DNA from: Gammaproteobacteria bacterium
GTDB taxonomy: Bacteria > Pseudomonadota > Gammaproteobacteria > GCA-001735895
Assembly (NCBI GenBank): GCA_030066085.1
Contig: JASJCI010000033.1
Span: 78,698-142,697, forward strand
Direction of reading: 5' to 3'
Length of the DNA: 64,000 nucleotides
In this document: piece by piece, positions 48,577 through 57,900 of the stretch
Numbering within the stretch: position 1 is the first letter of the stretch
Layout of the letters: every line of letters begins with the position of its first letter
The notes under the pieces: generated by a model
Databases searched by the model: none
Seen by the model: only the letters and a program-made list of their open reading frames with translations
What the model was told of the DNA's origin: nothing
Translations under genes and position numbers: made by a program

Positions 48577-50724
48577 TTATCCCGGCAGGCGGTGAGGATT
48601 GGCCATGACGAACTGCCGGCTGAGGGTCACGTAGGCCTCGAAACGCTGGCGAATGTCGCGCACGTAGTTGACCGGCTCGCGACCGTTGACATAGCCGAAG
48701 CGTGACTTGCTGTAATATTTTTTCTGCGACAGCAATAACATCGCGCGCTCGGTATGGTCAAACCAGCGGTTGGGATCATAGCCCAGTCTGGCAGCCAGGC
48801 GACGCGCCTCGTGCACGTGGCCGGCGCCGGCATTGTAGGCGGCGAGCGTGAACCAGAGGCGTTCCGATATCGGCAGATCGTCGTCGAAACGATCGCGCAG
48901 CCAGTCAAGGTACTTGATGCCCCCGCGAATACTGCTCGCCGGATCGGTCACATCCTCGATGCCCAGTTCACGCGCGGTGCGCGGCATCAGCTGCATCAGC
49001 CCGCGCGCACCCACCGGCGATTTTGCCTTCGGGTTGAAGCGGCTTTCCTGGAACATCTGCGCCGTTACCAGGCGCCAGTCGAAACCGAAACGACTGGAGT
49101 ACTTGCGCACCAGCTGGTCGTAGGGCGAGATCCGGCCCGTCAGCGGATCGACGATCCGCCCCTTCGCCAGGCGTTGCACCGAACGCCGGCTTTTGAAGTA
49201 CTTGCGGTAGGTAACGTTGTAAAACTCGCCGCGATAGACCTGTGCAATATACTCGTCGAGTGCCTGCCTGAGCTGGGGATTGCGCTTGCGCAGCGCTACC
49301 GCGTGCGGCACCTCTTCCTCGGTGGCATAGGCCGAGCGCACCGGCACACCCTTGGCCAGCTCGATATCGAGCAGGTGTTCGTCGGCCATGGTGGCCTTGT
49401 ACTTGCCGCGCGAAACCAGCTCGATCAGCTGCTCGGTTTCGATCGCGTCATCGGCCGCGCGCAGGGTAAAACCGGCACCCTCCTGCTGCAGTTGCGACAA
49501 CCGCTCCCAGTAGGAACCGTGATGGCGCACGAGGATACTGCGAAACGCCAGGTCGCCGAGCGTCGAAGCCGGATCGCCGGCATGCACGACGATATGCTGG
49601 CGCGCGAAGTGGTACGGGCGTGAAAAATCGACGCCGACGCGGCGCAGGCGATCATCCGGCTCGATGAAGCCGAGCGCAATATCGGCCCGGCCCTCCAGCA
49701 GCCACGTGGTCAACTCGCGGTGGCTCGGTGGTACCACCACCTCCAGTCGCAGGCCGTGATACTCCGCGAATTCACGCGCCAGTTCATACTCGAAGCCCAT
49801 CAGTTCGCCGCGATAGATAAAATATGACGCGGCGTTGTTGCGCAACAGAACGCGCAGTACGCGGCGTTCCTTGATCGCGTCGAAATCGTCGATATAGCGC
49901 TGATCGTGATCGGCGACCTTGTGCTCCAGCTGCAGGTAGCGATTGATTTCGCTGACCAGTTGCGGTGCGTTCCTGCGCACGCCCCAGCCGATGTCGCGCT
50001 GCCTGCTGAAACGCGCGGCCACGCGAAAATCGTCACGGTAACTCTGGTAGACCTCGACCAGGTTGCTGTCCATTATGGTGGCGTCGATTTCGCCCGCGGC
50101 CAGGCGATCGAGCACGCCCTCGATCTGCACGCCGTCGGGGGTCTCGATAATTTGAATGTCGGGATAACGCTTGTCCTTGAGCCACACCAGTGCGTGCCAG
50201 AAGGTCGAGTAGCGATTGACCATGACGCGTTTGCCGTCGAGATCGCGTACGCGCTGCACCGACTTGTCGTCGGCGGCGACGATGACCTGTTCGATCACGT
50301 GATCCACCGGCACCGAGAAGGCGATCTTTTGCAGGCGATCGTCACTGATGGTCAGGTTGTCGACAATAATATCGCCGTGGCCGGCCTCGAGCGCGGGAAT
50401 CAGCTTGCTGAAATTATCGACGATGATCAGCTCCGGCCGGAGCCCGTGCGACAGCGCAAATTCTTCCGCGATACGCTGTTGCTCGGCCAGCGGCGACTTG
50501 CGTCGCGGCAGGTAATCGGAGCTGGTGAAGTCGCGCGTCAGCAGGATGCGCAGCTTGCCCTGGCGCAGGATATCGACGAAATCACCCTGGAAGGTTTCGG
50601 CGTCCTCGAGCAGGCCGTAGCTGCGGTTGATGAACGCCTGGGCCGGGGAAATCCCGGCGACCAGCAGCGCCAACAACGCCAGCCAGGCAATAAATAACCT
50701 GTCGATACGAAGGGTCATAGCCAC
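48577..50724 (-). CDS. MltF-like membrane-bound lytic transglycosylase with two SBP_bac_3-type domains
   Basis: 715 aa; two periplasmic binding modules (LRILLTRDF...; LRVLLRNNAASYFIYRGELMGFEYELAREF...) then SLT MFQESRFNPKAKSPVGARGLMQLMPRTA. Confidence 0.9.
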   Translation of the reverse strand: MAMTLRIDRLFIAWLALLALLVAGISPAQAFINRSYGLLEDAETFQGDFVDILRQGKLRILLTRDFTSSDYLPRRKSPLAEQQRIAEEFALSHGLRPELIIVDNFSKLIPALEAGHGDIIVDNLTISDDRLQKIAFSVPVDHVIEQVIVAADDKSVQRVRDLDGKRVMVNRYSTFWHALVWLKDKRYPDIQIIETPDGVQIEGVLDRLAAGEIDATIMDSNLVEVYQSYRDDFRVAARFSRQRDIGWGVRRNAPQLVSEINRYLQLEHKVADHDQRYIDDFDAIKERRVLRVLLRNNAASYFIYRGELMGFEYELAREFAEYHGLRLEVVVPPSHRELTTWLLEGRADIALGFIEPDDRLRRVGVDFSRPYHFARQHIVVHAGDPASTLGDLAFRSILVRHHGSYWERLSQLQQEGAGFTLRAADDAIETEQLIELVSRGKYKATMADEHLLDIELAKGVPVRSAYATEEEVPHAVALRKRNPQLRQALDEYIAQVYRGEFYNVTYRKYFKSRRSVQRLAKGRIVDPLTGRISPYDQLVRKYSSRFGFDWRLVTAQMFQESRFNPKAKSPVGARGLMQLMPRTARELGIEDVTDPASSIRGGIKYLDWLRDRFDDDLPISERLWFTLAAYNAGAGHVHEARRLAARLGYDPNRWFDHTERAMLLLSQKKYYSKSRFGYVNGREPVNYVRDIRQRFEAYVTLSRQFVMANPHRLPG

Positions 50725-50802
50725 GCACTAAACCGTTTTCACGCGCGCTTGTCAAAAGTCTGCGTCACAAAATACCTAGAAAGCACGGTGCAACTAGCGC
50801 TC

Positions 50803-50942
50803 ATCGTCATCCCGCTTCGGCGGACCGCCGCGCAAGGCTACGCGCCCCGGCGGGGATCTCCCAAACGTTGTACCGCCGGACAATACGGGTAATTCAAGCG
50901 GTGCGCTCTTTACAAGATCCCCGCTTGCGCGGGGATGACGAT
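50803..50942. repeat. Composite palindromic element with inverted termini (copy adjoining array 2)
   Basis: ATCGTCATCCCGCTTCGGCGGACCGCCGCGC ... GATCCCCGCTTGCGCGGGGATGACGAT. Confidence 0.75.
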
Positions 50943-51064
50943 TAGCTGGAGGTAATGCACGGGGATGACGATGAGTGCTGGAGGTAATACGCGGGGATGA
51001 CGATTAGCTGGAGGTAATGCGCGGGGATGACGATGAGCGCTGGAGGTAATACGCGGGGATGACG
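50931..51064. repeat. Tandem array of alternating 30- and 32-bp units (62-bp higher-order period)
   Basis: GGGGATGACGATTAGCTGGAGGTAATGCRC (50931, 50993) alternates with GGGGATGACGATGAGYGCTGGAGGTAATACGC (50961, 51023). Confidence 0.95.
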
Positions 51065-51071
51065 AAGCTTC

Positions 51072-51563
51072 TCAGTACTCGATGTCGGCGATGTAATAGC
51101 GTTGCAGCCCGCTGGGCACGTCGACTTCGACTTCGTCGCCGAGTTCGCGCTTGAGCAGCGAACGCGCCAGCGGCGAATCGACGCTGATGTAATGTGCTTC
51201 GCGGTCGAACTCATCGGGGCCGACGATACGATAGGTCACCAGCGTTTCGTCCTCGTCCATCAGCTGTACGGTTGCACCGAAAAACACCTGCTCACGGTTA
51301 GCCGGTTTGTGCTCGACCACCTGCAGTTCCGGCAGGCGTTTTTGCAGGTAGCGGATTCGACGGTCGATCTCACGCAGCTCTTTCTTGCGATAAATATACT
51401 CGGCGTTTTCCGAACGATCGCCCTCGGCCGCAGCGGCGGAAAGCGCGGCCACGACCTCGCGCCTGCGCAACCAGATGGCTTTCTGCTCGTCTTGCAGCGC
51501 GCGTTTGCCCGCCGGGGTGATGTACGGCGATTTTTTCGGCGCTGGCGGACGATAGCGACTCAT
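51072..51563 (-). CDS. greB: Transcription elongation factor GreB
   Basis: YITPAGKRALQDEQKAIWLRRREVVAALSAAAAEGDRSENAEYIYRKKELREIDRRIRYLQKRL. Confidence 0.95.
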   Translation of the reverse strand: MSRYRPPAPKKSPYITPAGKRALQDEQKAIWLRRREVVAALSAAAAEGDRSENAEYIYRKKELREIDRRIRYLQKRLPELQVVEHKPANREQVFFGATVQLMDEDETLVTYRIVGPDEFDREAHYISVDSPLARSLLKRELGDEVEVDVPSGLQRYYIADIEY

Positions 51564-51586
51564 GTTTTCGGCAACCGGCGGGCTGG

Positions 51587-52603
51587 TCAGAGGCGGTACT
51601 GAGAAATCTGGACTTCGGCGCCGTAATCGGCGAAGTCGCCATCGGTGCGCTTGCCGCGAAACTCGGACCAGGGGATGTCACGATAGTGCGCTGGTTCCTC
51701 GTCATCGATCACCGAAGGCAGGGGACTGACACGGCTGTCGGCGGACGGATTGAAGAAAAACGGAATGCTGAAACGTTGCGCCGAGCGCATGGCCAGCACG
51801 CGGTGAATCGCGGCCTTGTAGATGTCGTTCGACCAGACCTGCATCATGTCACCGGTATTGATGACCATCGCGCCTTCCTGCGTCGGGATGTCGTACCAGA
51901 AACCGTCGCGATAGACCTGCAGGCCACCAACCTCGTCCTGCAGCAACACGGTCAGCACACCGGCATCGGCATGGTGGTGTATACCCAGGTCGGCCTCTGC
52001 CTCTCCCTGGCCCCGGCCCGTATCCTCGACCGGGTAGTAGTTAAGCCGAATGAAACCGGTATGGTTGCCGACGAAATGCGGGTGCAGGTACTGCGGCGGC
52101 AAATCCAGACCCAGGCAAAAGCCTTCCAGCAGCTTCAACGCCACCCCGGTGCAGGCGTCGAGGTAATTCATCATCGTGCTTTCGAATCCGGCCGGCTTCG
52201 CCGGCCAGCGATTCCGCTGCCGGTAAATCGGGTCGACACCGGCGCGGGTAAAATCGAAAACTTCTTTCTTGTCGCGCTGGTTCTTGGTCAGTTCGCGATG
52301 GTAGAACCCCCACGGATTTTCGCGGCTGCGTTCGACTTCCAGCTTGGCGGCCAGCGGCTGGTGGAAAAACGCGTGAGCCTGCTGCCACACTTCCCGTACC
52401 TGCTGCGACGGGATGCCGTGATTGACGACCTGGAAAAATCCCCAGCTTTTGCAGGCGGACGCGATCTGATCGATGGCGCCCTGTGCCGCCGCTGCGGAGG
52501 AGTCGCGCACCAGCTCGGACAGGTCGACCACCGGCACCTGATCGATCGCTCCGCGTGATTGCGCGACGGGATGCAAATCGATGTTTTCGGCTTCGCTGAT
52601 CAT
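51587..52603 (-). CDS. Isopenicillin-N-synthase-family Fe(II)/2OG-type oxygenase
   Basis: GIHHHADAGVLTVLLQDEVGGLQVY, AIHRVLAMRSAQRFSIPFFFNPS. Confidence 0.93.
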   Translation of the reverse strand: MISEAENIDLHPVAQSRGAIDQVPVVDLSELVRDSSAAAAQGAIDQIASACKSWGFFQVVNHGIPSQQVREVWQQAHAFFHQPLAAKLEVERSRENPWGFYHRELTKNQRDKKEVFDFTRAGVDPIYRQRNRWPAKPAGFESTMMNYLDACTGVALKLLEGFCLGLDLPPQYLHPHFVGNHTGFIRLNYYPVEDTGRGQGEAEADLGIHHHADAGVLTVLLQDEVGGLQVYRDGFWYDIPTQEGAMVINTGDMMQVWSNDIYKAAIHRVLAMRSAQRFSIPFFFNPSADSRVSPLPSVIDDEEPAHYRDIPWSEFRGKRTDGDFADYGAEVQISQYRL

Positions 52604-53421
52604 GACCGGTTCGGTAATCCCTGCTCCAGTTCCTCGATATAGGCCTGCGAAAAAAAAGTACCCGGCTTTTGATCGTAACAGAACAGCGCAACGATACGGC
52701 GCCTGTCACCCTCCACCGGGGTGACCCGGTGCATCGACAGGTCACCCTTGAACACCGTCAGGTTGCCGGGAGCGATTGCGGGACGCAGCGCGTTCTGCCC
52801 GGGATCGTCGAACAGTTCGGCAACCGCGGCGTAGTTCTCGTCGGACTCGCTGCGTATGAAGGGCGCGTATTCGAACACGCCACCGGCATCTGGTGCCTGC
52901 AACAGGATCGAAAACACCACGTCGTTGCTGTCGTAGTGCCAGCCGTCGGTATCGCCGGCGGCGGCAATCTTGGAACTGAGCGCCAGGTGCGGACATTCGC
53001 TGCGATAAAAACGGTCATAGCCACAGAGGCGACGCAGAAACCCGGCCAACGGTTCCCAGTAATACACCTGGCGCAACGGCGATTCGTTGCCGATCTGAAA
53101 GTTGAGCACCTGGTTATAGGCGCAGGGATGTTTGCGCGCGCGCGGGTGGTCGCCGGGCCAGCTGGCCTCCGGGTTGCCGTAATCCCAGGGACTGCGCGGC
53201 CGGTCGTAACGGCAGGACTGCGGCAGCAGCCGTTCGAGTTCGGCCGCCATCTCAGCGACGACAGGCGCGCGGATGAAACCCGGCATCGAGAACAGCGCCT
53301 GCGCTTGCAGCGCCTCGCGACCGGCGACGAGCAGGGCTTCGTACGCGGGATCGCCGGGTTTATCAACCGGGTAGGTTTCAAGGTCGATGATGGCCTCGAT
53401 CGGGCGCGCTGCAACACTCAT
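52600..53421 (-). CDS. HalD/BesD-superfamily Fe(II)/2OG oxygenase (HxD, predicted hydroxylase)
   Basis: DGWHYDSNDVVFSILLQAPDAGGVFEYAPFIR, SMHRVTPVEGDRRRIVALFCYD. Confidence 0.8.
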   Translation of the reverse strand: MSVAARPIEAIIDLETYPVDKPGDPAYEALLVAGREALQAQALFSMPGFIRAPVVAEMAAELERLLPQSCRYDRPRSPWDYGNPEASWPGDHPRARKHPCAYNQVLNFQIGNESPLRQVYYWEPLAGFLRRLCGYDRFYRSECPHLALSSKIAAAGDTDGWHYDSNDVVFSILLQAPDAGGVFEYAPFIRSESDENYAAVAELFDDPGQNALRPAIAPGNLTVFKGDLSMHRVTPVEGDRRRIVALFCYDQKPGTFFSQAYIEELEQGLPNRS

Positions 53422-53487
53422 CGGCACAAGATAATCCAGCGTCGCGGCGATCGCAACCAGCCGACATGCGCAGGCTGCACGGCTGTT

Positions 53488-54591
53488 TCAGTCGTAGACG
53501 GCCACCGGGTCGCCGAGCAGGTTTGCGAGCGGCTCGATACCGAGACCGGGCAGTTCGTGCGCGTGCATCCGTCCCTTGCTGCGCGGCACCGGGTTGGACA
53601 CGGTTTTTAAACTACCGAGGTCGCCGATGTCCCAGATGTAGAGCAGGCGTTCGGGCGCGGTGGCATGCGCGAGGTGCACGATCGCGGCCTGGGTGATACC
53701 GCTGCCGCCGGCGCACTGCACGTGCATCGGGATGCCGAGCGCCGAACACAGGTCGCGCATCTGCAGTGCCGGGGTCAGGCCACCGACGCGACCGATCTTG
53801 AGATTGATCGAGTCGCAGATGCCCTCGTGCCAGCCACGAATGATAGTTTCGAGATCGAGCACACATTCGTCGAGCGTGATCGGGCGATCGCAGGCCCGGC
53901 GCAGGCTGCGGCATTCCTCGTAACTGGCGCAGGGCTGCTCGAAATAAATATCGATCCCCGCCGTCGCGCGCATGACCCGCAGCGCCTGGTCGACCCGCCA
54001 GCCGCCGTTGGCGTCGATCTTGACCGACTCGCCCGGCAACATGATTTTGCCCAGCCGGGTGATGAACTCGATGTCGGCTTCCGGATCGCCACCGGCCTTG
54101 GTCGAAAACATGCGGCAGCCATCGGCCCGGTGGCGCTCGATCAGCTCGTTCATCCAGTCGCCATGATACGGGGGAACCCAGCCCGAGGTCGCGGGGTACT
54201 CGGTCAGCAGCCCCCCGAACAGCGTGTACAGCGGCTTGCGCGTGAGCTTGCCGAGGATGTCCCAGCAGGCCATGTCGATACCGTGCTTGACGTAGGGGTG
54301 ACCGAGCAGGTTGTCCTGCATGACGTGGTAAATCACGCCCGGTCGGCTCGGATCGAGCCCGACCAGGTACGGCGCCAGCTCGGCGATACCGGCGCGTGCA
54401 CCACGGGCAAACGCCTCGAGGTAATTGGGTCCGAACGGGCAGGTTTCACCCCAGCCGACGATCCCCTCGTCGGTATCGATGCGGATGACGGTACTGTCCA
54501 TCGCCTCCCAACTGCGTCCCCCGGAAAGCCGGTAGGTCCCGTGACCGAACGGCAGGTCGACCTGGTAGACGGAGATGCGTGTAATCTTCAT
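53488..54591 (-). CDS. Enolase-superfamily enzyme (MLE/hydroxyproline-betaine-epimerase-like) 1
   Basis: VKIDANGGW, FEQPC, ITLDECV, SINLKIGRVGGLTPA. Confidence 0.9.
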   Translation of the reverse strand: MKITRISVYQVDLPFGHGTYRLSGGRSWEAMDSTVIRIDTDEGIVGWGETCPFGPNYLEAFARGARAGIAELAPYLVGLDPSRPGVIYHVMQDNLLGHPYVKHGIDMACWDILGKLTRKPLYTLFGGLLTEYPATSGWVPPYHGDWMNELIERHRADGCRMFSTKAGGDPEADIEFITRLGKIMLPGESVKIDANGGWRVDQALRVMRATAGIDIYFEQPCASYEECRSLRRACDRPITLDECVLDLETIIRGWHEGICDSINLKIGRVGGLTPALQMRDLCSALGIPMHVQCAGGSGITQAAIVHLAHATAPERLLYIWDIGDLGSLKTVSNPVPRSKGRMHAHELPGLGIEPLANLLGDPVAVYD

Positions 54592-54598
54592 CGGTTCG

Positions 54599-55711
54599 TC
54601 ACTCGTACACCGCGAGCGGCGGGTCGAGCTCGTCGTAGCGCAACTCGAGGCCAAGCCCCGGTTGCCGATTCAGGTGCAGCATACCGTCGCGTATCTCGGG
54701 CGCGCCGGTCGCGATTGGTGGCATCTGGTTGATGAAAGTGTAGCAGCCGAGCTGCGGTGCCAGCGGCGTTGCCGCCGCGAGCTGGGCCTGGGCCGCGCGC
54801 GCAACCTCGGTACCGGCGGTATCCTCGATCCGCATGTGCAGCCCCTGTGCCAGGCACAGGTCGCGCAGCTGGCGCGCCGGCGTCAGGCCGCCGGCATGGG
54901 TGACCTTGATCACCAGCGCATCGAGCATGTTTTCCGCGATCGCGCGCGCCAGCTCTGGTACGCCGTCGATGACCTCGTCGAGAATAAAAGGCCGACGGCA
55001 GCGCGCGCGTACCGGTTTACACTGCTCGTAGGTGGCACAGGGTTGCTCGACGTAACAGTCGATCTCGTTGAGGCCGTCGAGCGCGCGCAGCGCATCGGCC
55101 TGCGTCCAGCCGCGATTGGCGTCCGCCATGAACAGGTCGTTTTTGCGGCCGATGGCGGTGACCGCGCGCAGGCGTTCGACATCCTCCAGCGGATCATCAC
55201 CGAGCTTGATTTGAAAACGCGTGAATCCCTCGGCCTGTCTGCCCTTCACGTTTTCCACCATTTCCGCCGGCGAGCGCAGCGCGATCGGTGCGTAGACCGG
55301 TATCGCGTCCTGGTGGCGCCCGCCGAGCAGACTGGAGACCGGCTGCGCGCAGTGCTGGCCGAGCAGGTCCCAGCAGGCGACGTCGATCGCGGCCTTGGCA
55401 TAGCCGTGGCCGAACAGGGCGGCGTCCATCACGCGGTAGATGTGATTGATCCGGGTGGCATCCTCGCCGAGCAGCGCCGGCGCCATTTCCGCGATCGCGG
55501 CACGCAGGCCGCCGGCGAAGGCCGGCAGGTAGATCGCGCCGAGCGGGCAGCTTTCGCCGACGCCGACCAGGCCTGATTCGGTGGTCACCGTAACCAGCGT
55601 GCTGTCGTAGAACTCGGGTTTTGCGCGCCCGACCCAGCGACTGCCGAAACCGCTGAACGGCAGATTTACCTGGTAAACCGAGATTTGCCTGATCGCGTTG
55701 GGATTCTGCAT
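54599..55711 (-). CDS. Enolase-superfamily enzyme 2
   Basis: FMADANRGW, VEQPC, FILDEVI, ALVIKVTHAGGLTPAR. Confidence 0.9.
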   Translation of the reverse strand: MQNPNAIRQISVYQVNLPFSGFGSRWVGRAKPEFYDSTLVTVTTESGLVGVGESCPLGAIYLPAFAGGLRAAIAEMAPALLGEDATRINHIYRVMDAALFGHGYAKAAIDVACWDLLGQHCAQPVSSLLGGRHQDAIPVYAPIALRSPAEMVENVKGRQAEGFTRFQIKLGDDPLEDVERLRAVTAIGRKNDLFMADANRGWTQADALRALDGLNEIDCYVEQPCATYEQCKPVRARCRRPFILDEVIDGVPELARAIAENMLDALVIKVTHAGGLTPARQLRDLCLAQGLHMRIEDTAGTEVARAAQAQLAAATPLAPQLGCYTFINQMPPIATGAPEIRDGMLHLNRQPGLGLELRYDELDPPLAVYE

Positions 55712-55794
55712 CTGGATATTAGATCCGGTGGCAGCCGGTGTTACGCACTCGACGTCAGTTTACTGCAAACGCGGTCGATTGATAGGACGCGCCG

Positions 55795-56568
55795 TCAGTT
55801 ACGGTAAGACGGATCGGCACGATCGGCGCGACGTTTCAGCGCCGGCCACTCGTACTTGCCCGGCGCAAAGGCTTCGTACTGTTTGCAGGAGAGCTCCCAC
55901 AGCTCTTGTTTGCCCGGCTCGAGGGGCAGTCCCGCTGCCTGGGCCTGCACCGCTACCTCGCACATGCGAATCATGTAGTACATGTTCATGAAGGCTTCGC
56001 CCGCGCTTTTGCCGACGCTGAGAAATCCGTGATTGCGCATCACCAGGACCTTGTTGTCGGCCAGGTTTTCGGCAATGCGAAACCGCTCCTCGAGGTCGAC
56101 CGACAGTCCCTCCCAGTCGTGGTAACCGATCTTGCCGTAAAGCATCGACGAATCCTGCACCCAGTAAGGTATGCCGTCGCGCAAGGCCGTCGCCGCCAGC
56201 GCGCTCGGCGGGTGTGCATGAAACACGAAGTGGTTGTCCGGGTGATGCAGGTGCACGGCGCTGTGGATCACAAAACCGGCGGTATTGACGTCCGGCGGGC
56301 CTTCGAGCACCTTGCCGTTTTCGTCGACCTTGATCAGGTTGGACGCGGTGACTTCTTCGTAAAGCAGGCCGAAACGATGCATCAGGAAGCTGTGATCGGT
56401 ACCGGGCACGCGCGCGGTAATGTGATTCCAGACGGTGTCGTCCCAGCCGAACAAATGCGTCAGGCGAAACATCGCGGCCAGGTCGACCCTTACTTCCCAT
56501 TCGGCCGCGCTGGTTTGCGCCGCGCCGTCGGCGCTGGTGAAATCGTCCGCGGATACTGTGGTATTCAT
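55795..56568 (-). CDS. Class II aldolase/adducin family protein
   Basis: IHSAVHLHHPDNHFVFHAHPPSALAATAL; WNHITARVPG. Confidence 0.92.
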   Translation of the reverse strand: MNTTVSADDFTSADGAAQTSAAEWEVRVDLAAMFRLTHLFGWDDTVWNHITARVPGTDHSFLMHRFGLLYEEVTASNLIKVDENGKVLEGPPDVNTAGFVIHSAVHLHHPDNHFVFHAHPPSALAATALRDGIPYWVQDSSMLYGKIGYHDWEGLSVDLEERFRIAENLADNKVLVMRNHGFLSVGKSAGEAFMNMYYMIRMCEVAVQAQAAGLPLEPGKQELWELSCKQYEAFAPGKYEWPALKRRADRADPSYRN

Positions 56569-56598
56569 CGTGTAGTCCCTGGCTTGTCGTGGTGTTGA

Positions 56599-57795
56599 TC
56601 AGGAAACGCCGGCCGCCAGCACCTGGTCGGCCTCGGCCCCGAAGCCGAGTTTATCGGCCAGCAGGCGCAATTGCTCGTGAAAGGTTTCGCGCGCGACGTT
56701 ACAAATCTGCAAATGACGGAGTGGATCGCTGAAGGCGGCGCGTGCGTGCAGCACGCGGTGATTGTCGAACAGCACCGCATCGCCGGCTTCGAGCTGAAAC
56801 CTTGCCTGGTTGGCGGGATCGAAAACGCGCTCGCAAAGCCGGCGATGCGCGGCATAGTAGGGTACGACGACATCCGCCGGCAGGTTGAGCGGGCCGGCGG
56901 CCCGCGTGTGAAACCGGATGCCGGTCACCGCGCCGCGATCGTCGAGTACGATCATCGGCTGGCGACCGCGCTGATCGAGACTGCCCGCATGGACGCGGTT
57001 GAAATCCTGCGCGTAACGGCACAGCAGGTCGAAGGCATCCGCGTCGTCGGCGCGCAACTGCGCCGCGGCCTGGAATCCGTCGACCAGGATCGATTCGCCA
57101 CCGTCGCTGGCGGGCCGCACGCAGCCGAGGACGTTGATGCCGGGCGGCGAATAGCGAAACGCCTCGTCGGTATGCGGGGGTACTTCGTTGAAAGTATTGC
57201 CCATGGTACGCGTCGGGCTCGACGGGGTCAGGTCGAATATGCGCGTGTAGGCGGACTCACCGAGATCACCGATCAGGCCGGCCACCGCCTCGACGCCGCC
57301 CGGGTTGGCCGGGCCTCCACGCACTACCACGAACCCGGTGTCGCGTAGCTTGCGATACAGTTCGAAGCGAACATGCTCGTCGGTCGCCGCCGCGGCAAAC
57401 TCAATCGCGGGCAGATCGTCGACGATCGTCGCGTCCCACAGGCAGGGTTCATGAAATCGCCGGCGCCGGCTTTGGTCATCGTAACAGTGGCGGCGCAGCC
57501 AGGCCGCGGCATAACGCGACCCGTGATCGTCCGGCTGCCAGGCAATCTCGAGATCACCGCGCTTGTCGATATGCGTGTAGGCCGGCACCGGCTCGACCGG
57601 CATGTCCAGCGGCGTTACGAAACGTTTGCTTGAATAGGTATCGCCGCAGCTGGAGCAATAACAGCAGTCGCGCAGCCAGACATAGTGAAACAGGCTGCGA
57701 TGCCCGTCAGCCCAGGTCAGCCACAGTCCCTCGCTAACCGCCTCCAGGTCTACCAGCCCGGCATCATCGATCGATGGCGCTGACAATCCAGCCAT
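56599..57795 (-). CDS. Gamma-butyrobetaine hydroxylase-like TauD/TfdA dioxygenase with N-terminal DUF971-type domain
   Basis: WLRDCCYCSSCGD zinc motif; PPHTDEAFRYSPPGI, LFDNHRVLHAR. Confidence 0.92.
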   Translation of the reverse strand: MAGLSAPSIDDAGLVDLEAVSEGLWLTWADGHRSLFHYVWLRDCCYCSSCGDTYSSKRFVTPLDMPVEPVPAYTHIDKRGDLEIAWQPDDHGSRYAAAWLRRHCYDDQSRRRRFHEPCLWDATIVDDLPAIEFAAAATDEHVRFELYRKLRDTGFVVVRGGPANPGGVEAVAGLIGDLGESAYTRIFDLTPSSPTRTMGNTFNEVPPHTDEAFRYSPPGINVLGCVRPASDGGESILVDGFQAAAQLRADDADAFDLLCRYAQDFNRVHAGSLDQRGRQPMIVLDDRGAVTGIRFHTRAAGPLNLPADVVVPYYAAHRRLCERVFDPANQARFQLEAGDAVLFDNHRVLHARAAFSDPLRHLQICNVARETFHEQLRLLADKLGFGAEADQVLAAGVS

Positions 57796-57900
57796 GTTCC
57801 CGGCCCCTTGCAAGTCGACAGACCCTGCGACTATAGCTCCAATCCGGTATCGCTTGCAGTACCGACAGGAGTCTATTAACCATAGCGTTTTCGTTATAAT

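Noticed and set aside
50931-51064. CRISPR array (30-32-bp units)
   Set aside because: The alternating units are near-identical along their full length; no spacers or cas genes.
52600-53421. Amino-acid halogenase
   Set aside because: Motif is HYD (HxD), which retains the carboxylate ligand expected of hydroxylases.
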